A stretch of DNA of 64,000 bases from contig VGRJ01000014.1 in assembly GCA_016875405.1 (NCBI GenBank), positions 1 to 64,000 of the forward strand, read 5' to 3'. The position numbers were made by a program, and so were the translations under genes. How positions within the stretch are numbered: position 1 is the first letter of the stretch; every line of letters starts with the position of its first letter. Shown in pieces: positions 1 to 6,730 of the stretch. This stretch comes from Deltaproteobacteria bacterium. GTDB lineage: Bacteria > Myxococcota_A > Polyangia > Polyangiales > Polyangiaceae. The notes under the pieces are model-generated. The model ran no database searches. It saw only the letters and a program-made list of their open reading frames with translations, and was not told where the DNA came from.

Positions 1-320
1 TCCCGCTGCTCCGCGCTCCCGAACGAGGTGATCACCTCACCGACCATGTTCGTCACCGCCATCGTGACCGCGGTCGAGGCGCAGCCGCGCGCCACTTCCA
101 TCATCGCGAGCGCGTACGCGACGACGCCGGCCTCGGCGCCACCGAGCTCGGCAGGCACATTGACGCCCATCAAGCCGAGCTCCGCGAGGCCTCGCAGCTG
201 CTCGAGCGGGAAGCGCGCCTCGCGGTCGAGCTCGGCCGCCACGGGCTTCACCGCGCGCTCGACGTACTCGCGCGCGCTCTTCACGATCAGGGCCTGCGTC
301 TCGTTCAGCTCGAAGTCCAT
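1..320 (-). CDS. acyl-CoA dehydrogenase, N-terminal part (runs off window)
   Basis: The minus strand is open from an ATG at 320 to the window edge, giving 106 residues; it is missing from the ORF track because the gene is cut. The start reads MDFELNETQALIVKSAREYV, the typical first helix of acyl-CoA dehydrogenases. LGLMGVNVPAELGG then matches the family's N-terminal helical domain. These flavoenzymes oxidise acyl-CoA to enoyl-CoA, using electron-transfer flavoprotein as acceptor. The FAD and catalytic-base region lies outside the window, so substrate chain length cannot be judged. The gene is divergent from the L,D-transpeptidase at 429 with about 108 bp between them. Family call is firm, exact enzyme unknown. 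Confidence 0.88.
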   Translation of the reverse strand, partial: MDFELNETQALIVKSAREYVERAVKPVAAELDREARFPLEQLRGLAELGLMGVNVPAELGGAEAGVVAYALAMMEVARGCASTAVTMAVTNMVGEVITSFGSAEQR

Positions 321-428
321 GGTGGCTCCACGTGCGGCGCGACCACGGCCACGGGCCTTGATCGAGGAGTTACCTTGGACCCGGGCAAAAACTCGCGCAA
401 GGGGGTTCGCTAGGCTACGACTCGCGCG

Positions 429-1961
429 GTGAAGGCCTCCCCTTCGGCTCGTTGGCTCGCCCTCGTGCTCGTGGGCTGCGCCGCCGAGCGCGGCGGGCAC
501 GACGAGCCGACCAGCGCGGCAAGCGCGACGGCGACCATGGCTGCGACCGAAGAGCCTGCCCCATCGGCGAGCGCGCCCCTTCACGCGAGCGCGCCCCCCG
601 CCGCGTCCGACGAGACGGCGTCGGTGCCGGCCCTCGAAGCGCCCGACTGGCCGAGCGCCGACCAGCGGGCCGTCGGCCTGCCCGCGCCGGTGACCGGTGA
701 CCGGATCTACAGCAAATCGCGGCACCTTTGGATTCGCAGCCAGCCCGGCGGCAAGGGCGAGGACTGGATGGGCTACCTGTCGCTGGGCGACTCGATCCGG
801 GTGAGGGACGGCGACGCAAAGCGCGCGCACGTCGCGCGGGGCGAGGGCTCGTGGTGCCGCGAATGGTACGCCGTCGAGCCGCGCGGCTTCGTCTGCACCG
901 GGATGGAAGGCACCCTCGACGCGAACGACCCCGAGATCGTGGAGCTCGTGCGCACCCGCGCCAACACGCGCTCGCCCTGGCCGTACCGCTACGGCGAGTC
1001 GCTCGGGGCAGCGGTCGCCTCGAGGCTCCCCGAGGCCCGAGGCGGCGCGGCGAGCTCGACGAGGCCCGCGCTCTTCCCGATGAATCCAGCCGGGCGCTCG
1101 CTGTTCCACGACATCGCGGCCGGCTCGACCGTCGCCTACACCGACGCGTTCGAGCACGACGGCAAGCCGTACCTGCTCACCTGGGATCGCGGCATCGTCG
1201 AGCAGAGCCGCGTAAAGCCCTACCCCGAGTCGCCCTTCCACGGCCTGCCGCTCGGGGGCGAGCTCGCCCTGCCGCTCGCGTTCGTGCGCGCCGACGAGGG
1301 CGCAGAGGTGCTACGTCGCGAGCCCGACGGCACGCTCGTCGCGACCGGGACGACGCTCCCGCGCCTCGCCTGGGCCACCCTGACCGGCCGCACCGAGGGC
1401 GAAGGACGCGCGCGCGCCCACGAGACGCGCGACGGTCGATGGCTGCGCGGCGGCGAGCTCGCGATCGCGCGGCAGGCCCCGGTCGTGCCTCCGATGGTCG
1501 CGACCTCGGGCGGGCGCAAGACCTGGGTCGACATCAGCCTCTTCGCCGGAACGCTGGTGGCCTACGAGGACGAGAAGCCGGTTTACGCGACCCTGGTGTC
1601 GCCCGGTCGCGGCGGCCCCCCGGTGCCAGGAAAGACCACGCTCAGCACCGCCTCGACGCCGATCGGGACCTACGCGGTGCTCGGGAAGTTCACGACCGCG
1701 ACCATGATCTCGAGCACGGTGTCCACGCTCGTGCACACCGAGGTCCAGTACACGCAGAATTTCGAGGGCCCCTACTCGCTCCACGGCGCGTACTGGCACG
1801 ATCGCTGGGGCCTGAAGAAGAGCGCGGGCTGCGTGAACCTCGCGCCGATCGACGCGCATCGCCTGTTCGCGTGGACCGACCCGCCGCTCCCCGAGGGGTG
1901 GCACGGCATGAAGTCCACGAGCGATACGCGAGCCCGAACTCTCGTCAACATCCGCAGGTGA
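429..1961 (+). CDS. L,D-transpeptidase (YkuD) family lipoprotein with altered SAGC motif
   Basis: 510 aa with a GTG start and a lipoprotein signal (lipobox LVGC, Cys16), followed by an Ala/Ser/Pro-rich linker. Residues about 90-150 look like an SH3-type wall-binding module. The C-terminal part from about residue 363 is a YkuD fold. The family motif is a His, then 14-17 residues, then S/T-H-G-C-x-N. Here it reads LHGAYWH...SAGCVN, so the catalytic Cys (Cys468) is present but the His before Gly-Cys is Ala. YkuD enzymes cross-link peptidoglycan or anchor lipoproteins through meso-DAP. The paralog at 39263-40885 shares the same architecture and the ending PIDAHRxFxWT but keeps SHGC. A TAGGCT -10-like element lies at 411-416. 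Activity is uncertain because of the substitution. Confidence 0.85.
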   Translation: MKASPSARWLALVLVGCAAERGGHDEPTSAASATATMAATEEPAPSASAPLHASAPPAASDETASVPALEAPDWPSADQRAVGLPAPVTGDRIYSKSRHLWIRSQPGGKGEDWMGYLSLGDSIRVRDGDAKRAHVARGEGSWCREWYAVEPRGFVCTGMEGTLDANDPEIVELVRTRANTRSPWPYRYGESLGAAVASRLPEARGGAASSTRPALFPMNPAGRSLFHDIAAGSTVAYTDAFEHDGKPYLLTWDRGIVEQSRVKPYPESPFHGLPLGGELALPLAFVRADEGAEVLRREPDGTLVATGTTLPRLAWATLTGRTEGEGRARAHETRDGRWLRGGELAIARQAPVVPPMVATSGGRKTWVDISLFAGTLVAYEDEKPVYATLVSPGRGGPPVPGKTTLSTASTPIGTYAVLGKFTTATMISSTVSTLVHTEVQYTQNFEGPYSLHGAYWHDRWGLKKSAGCVNLAPIDAHRLFAWTDPPLPEGWHGMKSTSDTRARTLVNIRR

Positions 1962-1978
1962 GCGCCGCGAGATGAGGC

Positions 1979-3019
1979 TTGCCTCGAGGGCCGATCCCCG
2001 CGACGCTGACGGCTCGAAGGTCGCCTGTGCAGAACCGCAACCCACCGGTCTCGAAGCGCCCTGAGGCGCGCCCGCTGCTCTCGAGCGTGCCGCGCGGTGG
2101 CGCCCTCGGCGGGCTGCGCACGCGCGCTCCACGAGCCGCGGCGACCGCCGGTACGACGACCGAACCTGCGAGCTCTCAGGTCGAGGCGCGCCGCCGCCTG
2201 CTCGCGAAGCTCAGCAAAGTGCGCCCCATGAGCGCGACGGCGCAGCGGGTGCTCGCCCTTACCGGCGGAGAAGACGCGCAAGTCCCCGCGATCGCCGACG
2301 CCATCGCGGGCGATCCGGCGCTCGCGACCGAGACGCTGCGACTCGCCAACAGCGCCGTGTACCGACGCGCGTACCCGATCGAGGACATCAAGCGCGCCGT
2401 GATGACCCTCGGACTCGACCAGCTCCACTCGATGGCGACCGCGATGGCGCTCCTCGGGACGGTGTCGTCCGAGCACCCGCTGTTCGATGATCTGCACGCC
2501 TCGTCGGTGCTCGGCGCGACCCTCGCAGGCTTGCTCACGACCGAGCTCTACGAGGTCGAGAAGAGCACCGCCTTCGTCGCCGGACTGCTCGCCGAGATGG
2601 GCGCGATGGCGTGCCTCATGCTCGACGACGACTACGCCGCGATCCTCCGCGCGCATGCGCTCGCGCCCCTCGAGCGAGAGCGCGTCGAGCTCGACACCTA
2701 CGGCATGACCTCATGGGAAGTCGGCGGCCAGCTGCTCGCGAAGAACCGCGTGCCCGACTCGATCGTCGAGGCCGTGAAGCAGCCGAGCGACCTCCAGGGC
2801 CGCGAGGTGCCGCTCTTGTCGCGCATCGTCGTCTTCACCCGCGCGGCGGCGCCGCTGATCCTCGCCACCGAGAAGGAGGGCGGGTTGTCCGACGCGCGCG
2901 AGCGCCTCGACGCCATCGCGCGCCTCGCCGGCCTCGAGATCGGCTCGGAGACGCTCCTCGCGCTCTGCGACTGGGCCACCTCGAGCGCGTCCTTCATGAC
3001 CCGACCGACCCGCGGCTGA
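1979..3019 (+). CDS. HDOD domain protein
   Basis: 346 aa from a TTG at 1979. A GTG at 2027 with GAAGG upstream is an equally good or better start. The first 70 residues are Arg/Ala/Pro-rich and look disordered. Residues about 70-270 match the HDOD domain, a degenerate relative of HD phosphohydrolases used in signalling: LSKVRPMSATAQRVL, LANSAVYRRAYPIEDIKRAV and ALLGT are characteristic. No EAL, GGDEF or receiver domain is attached. HDOD proteins in other bacteria act in second-messenger or stress signalling without proven hydrolysis; the partner here is unknown. It starts 17 bp after the L,D-transpeptidase stop and converges on the aminotransferase gene. Confidence 0.82.
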   Translation: MPRGPIPATLTARRSPVQNRNPPVSKRPEARPLLSSVPRGGALGGLRTRAPRAAATAGTTTEPASSQVEARRRLLAKLSKVRPMSATAQRVLALTGGEDAQVPAIADAIAGDPALATETLRLANSAVYRRAYPIEDIKRAVMTLGLDQLHSMATAMALLGTVSSEHPLFDDLHASSVLGATLAGLLTTELYEVEKSTAFVAGLLAEMGAMACLMLDDDYAAILRAHALAPLERERVELDTYGMTSWEVGGQLLAKNRVPDSIVEAVKQPSDLQGREVPLLSRIVVFTRAAAPLILATEKEGGLSDARERLDAIARLAGLEIGSETLLALCDWATSSASFMTRPTRG

Positions 3020-3043
3020 CCCGCCGTACCGTCGCTCGCCTCG

Positions 3044-4219
3044 TCACCCGCGCGCCCAGAGCGGCACCGCGCGCGCGAGCCCCTCGGCGAAGCTCGCCTC
3101 GTCGGTGAGCAAGCTCATCACGACCACCCCCGGGCCCGGCATGTCGTAGGCGTAGCCGGGATGCACGAGCACCCCCGCCTCGAGCGTGCGCTCGAGCCAC
3201 TCGTCGTCGCTGCGCGTGCGCGGCACCTCCACGAGCGCGTAGAAGCCGCCGTCGAACGGCACCCGCCGGAGCGGGCTCTCGGGCCCTGCCGCGAAGAGGG
3301 CGGCGTCGAGCGCCTCGAGGTTCTGCGCGAGCCTGCGTCGTGCGCGGGCCTGCATCCGGGGCACCGCCGCGAGGAGGTCGGGCAGCGCGAGCTGCACCGG
3401 CGTACCGACCGACAGGTAGCTGTCCGCCACGATCTCGAGCCGCGCGAGCGCCTCCGCCACGAGCGCCTCGTCCTCGCCTCCGACCACGATCCAGCCGAGC
3501 TTGAGCTGCGGCAGGAGCGCGACCTTCGAGAGGCCGCTCATGATAAACGTCAAGCCTCCGGTCGTCCCCGCGAACGTCGGCAGGCGATCGGCCGGGAGCG
3601 TCGGGCCGGCGGGATAGTCCGCGAACACCTCGTCGACGACCAGCGCCGCGTCGTGACGACGCGCGAGGGCGGCGAGGGCCTCAGCCTCATCGCGACGAGT
3701 GAAGGCGCCGGTCGGGTTCCCCGGGTGCACGACCGTCACCGCGCGGGCCCGCGTCGCGACGAGCGCGCGCTCGACGGCGGCGAGGTCGATGCGCCAGCGC
3801 TCCTCACGGAGCAACGGGTAACGCTCGAGCCGCACCGACTCGAGGTCGGCGAGGTAAGGGAGCAGCGGGTACGAGGGCGACGGGACGAGCACCGTGTCGC
3901 CCGGGTCGGCGAGCAGCTTGAAGAGCCACGCGTACGCCTCGCTCGTGCTCGCGGTGATCACGACGCGCGAAGGATCGATCGTGACCCCGCGCGCCGCGTA
4001 GTAACCTGCGACGGCCTCGCGGGCCATGGGGTGACCGAGCGGCTCGGGCGCGTAGCGCGCCCCGCGTCCGTCTCCGAGGAGCGCCACGAGGTCGGGAGCC
4101 TCGAGCCCCGCCCGGGTCGGATTGCTCTCCGTCAAGTCGAGACAGGAGGCTCCGACGCGCGCGGTGAGCTCGGCCAGGCGACTCGGCGCCCGCGACCAAC
4201 CGGTGCGTCGCGACGGCAT
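3044..4219 (-). CDS. PLP-dependent aminotransferase, class I/II
   Basis: 391 aa. Fold type I aminotransferase: the substrate-binding segment LDLTESNPTRAG, the cofactor-ring segment PSPSYPLLPYL, the HPGNPTG asparagine motif, VDEVFADY carrying the Asp that binds the pyridine nitrogen, and SGLSKVALLPQLKLGW with the Schiff-base lysine (K232). Length is normal for aspartate/alanine-type aminotransferases. Only one base separates its ATG from the stop of the upstream lipoprotein gene, so the two are probably translated together. Substrate cannot be read from sequence; alanine- or aspartate-type activity is possible. Cytoplasmic. Confidence 0.88.
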   Translation of the reverse strand: MPSRRTGWSRAPSRLAELTARVGASCLDLTESNPTRAGLEAPDLVALLGDGRGARYAPEPLGHPMAREAVAGYYAARGVTIDPSRVVITASTSEAYAWLFKLLADPGDTVLVPSPSYPLLPYLADLESVRLERYPLLREERWRIDLAAVERALVATRARAVTVVHPGNPTGAFTRRDEAEALAALARRHDAALVVDEVFADYPAGPTLPADRLPTFAGTTGGLTFIMSGLSKVALLPQLKLGWIVVGGEDEALVAEALARLEIVADSYLSVGTPVQLALPDLLAAVPRMQARARRRLAQNLEALDAALFAAGPESPLRRVPFDGGFYALVEVPRTRSDDEWLERTLEAGVLVHPGYAYDMPGPGVVVMSLLTDEASFAEGLARAVPLWARG

Positions 4220-4220
4220 G

Positions 4221-5174
4221 TCACGGGCACCCGACGCGATTGACCGGCGCCGACGCGCCCTCGCTGATGGTCACATAGCCGTCGCCCGAGGCCGTCCATT
4301 CGACCGCCTCGCCTTGCTTCTCGACCGCGACGGGCGCGCTGCACGGCTCGGCGGCAAGCGCCTCCGCGACGCTCCCTTCGAGCGGGTAGTGGTAGAGCAT
4401 CGTGTAGGCGCGGAGCAGGATCCCCTTGCCCTGCGGGTGAATCGAGCCCGACGTGAAGCGGGTGAGGCCGCTCGGCGAAGGCACCTCGCCGAGCTTCTCG
4501 AGGACCACCGTCGCGCCCGGCGTGAGCGGCATCGGGAAACGGTAGAGCGTCGACGCGCCGACGACGACCTTCGAGACGATGAAGAGCTCGCCCGTCGTCG
4601 GGTGCACGAGCAGCGTCTCGGCGTCGCGGCTCCCGTCGGGGTACGTGAAGTGCAGCGGCTCGGCCTTGACACTCTGCGTCCCAACGAGCGTCTTCGGCTC
4701 CGGAACGCGGTACACGGTGCACGAGCTGCGCTTCGCGAGGTTGTCACCGATGTCGGCGAGATAGACGCAGCGCCCCTCGGGGCACGGCCCGGCCGCCGCG
4801 TCCTCCCAGTCGACGGCGAAGGCACCGTCGACGTCGAAGCGCCCGCGCTCCTTGCCGCTCGCGTCGATCGCGAAGAGGCGCGCGCCGTCCCCGGAGTCGT
4901 TGTGGACGTAGTACACGTCGGGGTGGAGCGCGCTTGCGGCAATGCCCGACACCTCGACGAGGTCCGGACTCGCGAGCGTCCCCACCGCCGCCGGCGCCCC
5001 GCAGCGCTTGCACGGGTCGAAGATCCCCGCGCCTCCACCACCGCTCGACGATGCGGTCACCGCGACGCTCGTCGACGCGCTCGCGGTCGAGCCGTCAGGC
5101 GACTCGGCGGGCGGAGGCTCGCAGCCGAGGACCGCGAGCGAGAGGACGAGGCCCGTCGGCCGCGCGTGCGTCAT
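4221..5174 (-). CDS. hypothetical lipoprotein, beta-propeller-like repeats
   Basis: The track ORF (511 aa) starts inside aat. The better start is the ATG at 5174, which overlaps the aat stop as ATGA and begins a clear lipoprotein signal MTHARPTGLVLSLAVLGC; this gives 317 aa. After a Ser/Thr/Ala/Gly linker come CKRCG and then a chain of short beta-strand-like segments (SGIAASALHPDVYYVHNDSG, RCVYLADIGDN, ETLLVHPTTGELFIVSK). These resemble a six-bladed propeller, with no recognisable catalytic motif. Exported and lipid-anchored by inference. Middle gene of an aat-lipoprotein-aminotransferase operon. Function unknown. Confidence 0.75.
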   Translation of the reverse strand: MTHARPTGLVLSLAVLGCEPPPAESPDGSTASASTSVAVTASSSGGGGAGIFDPCKRCGAPAAVGTLASPDLVEVSGIAASALHPDVYYVHNDSGDGARLFAIDASGKERGRFDVDGAFAVDWEDAAAGPCPEGRCVYLADIGDNLAKRSSCTVYRVPEPKTLVGTQSVKAEPLHFTYPDGSRDAETLLVHPTTGELFIVSKVVVGASTLYRFPMPLTPGATVVLEKLGEVPSPSGLTRFTSGSIHPQGKGILLRAYTMLYHYPLEGSVAEALAAEPCSAPVAVEKQGEAVEWTASGDGYVTISEGASAPVNRVGCP

Positions 5175-5890
5175 GTCGTCGCCGTACCACGCGAGGCCGG
5201 CGGGTCGAAGCGCCATGTACCGACGCGCGTCGGCCGCTCGAGCAGCCGGTCGAGCTCCGCGAGGTAGCGCGCCCGAGGCCACGGCCGCGCCCCGAAGCGC
5301 TCGAGGTGGGCCGTGTGCACCTGCGCGTCCACGAGCTCGATCCCCCACGCAGCGAGCTGCCGCACCAGCGTGACGAAGCCGACCTTCGAGGCGTCGGGCG
5401 CGTCCGCGAACATCGACTCGCCGAAGAACGCGCCGCCGAGCGACACGCCGTAGAGCCCACCAACGAGCCCACCGTCGCTCGCGAGTCGCACCTCGACCGA
5501 GTGCGCGTAACCGAGGTGGTGCAGCTCGACGTAGGCCTCGAGCATCGCGGGCGTGATCCAGGTCCCACGCTGCCCGGGCCTCGAGACGCACGCGCAGCGC
5601 TCGATCACCTCGGCGAAGGCCTCGTCGAGGCTGACGCGGAGCCCACCGCGGTTCATCACCCGGCGGAGGCTCGACGGGACGTGGAGCTCGGCGCTCGGCA
5701 ACACGTAGCGCGGATCGGGGCTGTGCCAGAGGAGCGGGTAGCCGCGCTCCGGCCACGGGAAGATGCCGCTCGCGTAACCGAGGAGGACGCGCTCCGAGCG
5801 CAGATCGCCGCCGACCGCCAAGAGACCATCGGGATCGGCGTGCGAGGGCGGCGGGAACGCGAGGCGTTCGTCGAGGCGGTAGATGGGCAT
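5171..5890 (-). CDS. aat: leucyl/phenylalanyl-tRNA--protein transferase
   Basis: 239 aa from the ATG at 5890 (MPIYRLDERLAFPPPSHAD). The longer track ORF from 5962 would begin upstream of a good -10 (TAAAAT on the minus strand near 5926-5931), so 5890 is preferred. Aat transfers Leu or Phe from tRNA to N-terminal Arg/Lys of proteins, feeding the ClpS/ClpAP N-degron pathway. Seen motifs: GLLAVGGDL, GIFPW, LWHSPDPR (usually WWSPDPR), GGLYGVSLGGAFFGESMF and ELVDAQVHTAHLERFGA. Length is typical. The stop overlaps the downstream lipoprotein start (ATGA). Cytoplasmic. Confidence 0.95.
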   Translation of the reverse strand: MPIYRLDERLAFPPPSHADPDGLLAVGGDLRSERVLLGYASGIFPWPERGYPLLWHSPDPRYVLPSAELHVPSSLRRVMNRGGLRVSLDEAFAEVIERCACVSRPGQRGTWITPAMLEAYVELHHLGYAHSVEVRLASDGGLVGGLYGVSLGGAFFGESMFADAPDASKVGFVTLVRQLAAWGIELVDAQVHTAHLERFGARPWPRARYLAELDRLLERPTRVGTWRFDPPASRGTATT

Positions 5891-5960
5891 TCGGCAGCGT
5901 GGCCCGCGAGGCCGGGGCATTTTACACGACAACGGTGTGCGATCCGCTATGCTCCGCCGC

Positions 5961-5966
5961 AAGGAG
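5961..5966 (+). promoter_or_regulatory. strong ribosome-binding site deciding the start of the GPx-like gene
   Basis: AAGGAG lies 8 nt before the ATG at 5975. It selects this start over the upstream in-frame codons of the 4934-6730 track ORF, which run antisense through aat. A TATGCT -10-like hexamer lies just upstream at 5948-5953. Confidence 0.7.
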
Positions 5967-5974
5967 AACCTCCC

Positions 5975-6730
5975 ATGCGCGCAGCGTTCGCAATGAATCA
6001 GGGCCTTTCGACGGTGGTGTGGGCAGCGGCGCTGGTGGCGCTCGGAGCAGCTTGCGAAGAGTCGGGCTCGTCGTCTTCGGCGGCGCCCAGCGTCGCGGCG
6101 GCGGGCTCGGGCGGTGCGGCCGGCACCACGACCTCGGCCTCGGCCTCGACCGCCGTGGCCTCCTCGAGCACCGCGGTGCAGTCCTCCTCCGCGGCGACGA
6201 GCGGCGCGGGCGGCGGCAACGTCGTGTGCGATCCGCCCGCGGCGGCCGACAGCGTGTTCGCGACGAGCGAAACCAAGGTCGGTGACGTAAAGCCGACGAG
6301 CATGTGCGAGTACCGCGGCAAGGTGCTCCTAATCTTCAATGCGGCCGAGCTCTGCGGGTACACCGGGCAGTCGACCGCGCTCCAGAAGCTCGAGGCGAGC
6401 TACGAGGGGAAGGGCCTCGAGGTGCTCGGCTTCTACAGCAACGACTTCGGCAACCAGGGTGGCGATCCCGCAGCCTGCAACGCGAACTACAAGATCTCCT
6501 TCGACACCTTCGACATCGCACCCGTCAAGGGTGCCAACGCGCGGCCGGTCTTCGCATGGCTCGCCAAGCAGTCAAACCCCGGCCCCGAGGCGACTCTCGA
6601 GCCGCAGTGGAACTTCTCGAAGTACCTCATCGGTCGCGACGGCAAGCTCGTGAAGCACTGGAGCCACGCGGTCGTGCCGGATGACAAGCAGATCACCGCC
6701 GCGATCGAGGCCGAGCTCGCGAAGAAGTGA
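5975..6730 (+). CDS. glutathione-peroxidase-like / thioredoxin-fold lipoprotein
   Basis: 251 aa. Signal with lipobox GAAC (Cys27), then about 55 residues of Ser/Ala/Thr/Gly, then a thioredoxin fold. VLLIFNAAELCGYTGQ corresponds to the GPx peroxidatic-Cys motif (usually NVAS-x-CG-x-T), FYSNDFGNQ supplies the conserved Gln, and EPQWNFSKYLIGRDG the catalytic Trp-Asn. The Cys of the usual FPCNQFG motif is replaced (FYSNDFG), while a Cys occurs in DPAACNANYK, so resolution may use that Cys or an external thiol. Predicted thiol-dependent hydroperoxide reduction at the outer or inner membrane. The 3' end overlaps the convergent protease gene by 38 bp. Confidence 0.85.
   Translation: MRAAFAMNQGLSTVVWAAALVALGAACEESGSSSSAAPSVAAAGSGGAAGTTTSASASTAVASSSTAVQSSSAATSGAGGGNVVCDPPAAADSVFATSETKVGDVKPTSMCEYRGKVLLIFNAAELCGYTGQSTALQKLEASYEGKGLEVLGFYSNDFGNQGGDPAACNANYKISFDTFDIAPVKGANARPVFAWLAKQSNPGPEATLEPQWNFSKYLIGRDGKLVKHWSHAVVPDDKQITAAIEAELAKK

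Noticed and set aside
5175-5756. N-terminal extension of the lipoprotein ORF 4221-5756
   Set aside because: It is antisense-like Arg-rich sequence within aat in another frame; the lipoprotein signal begins at 5174.
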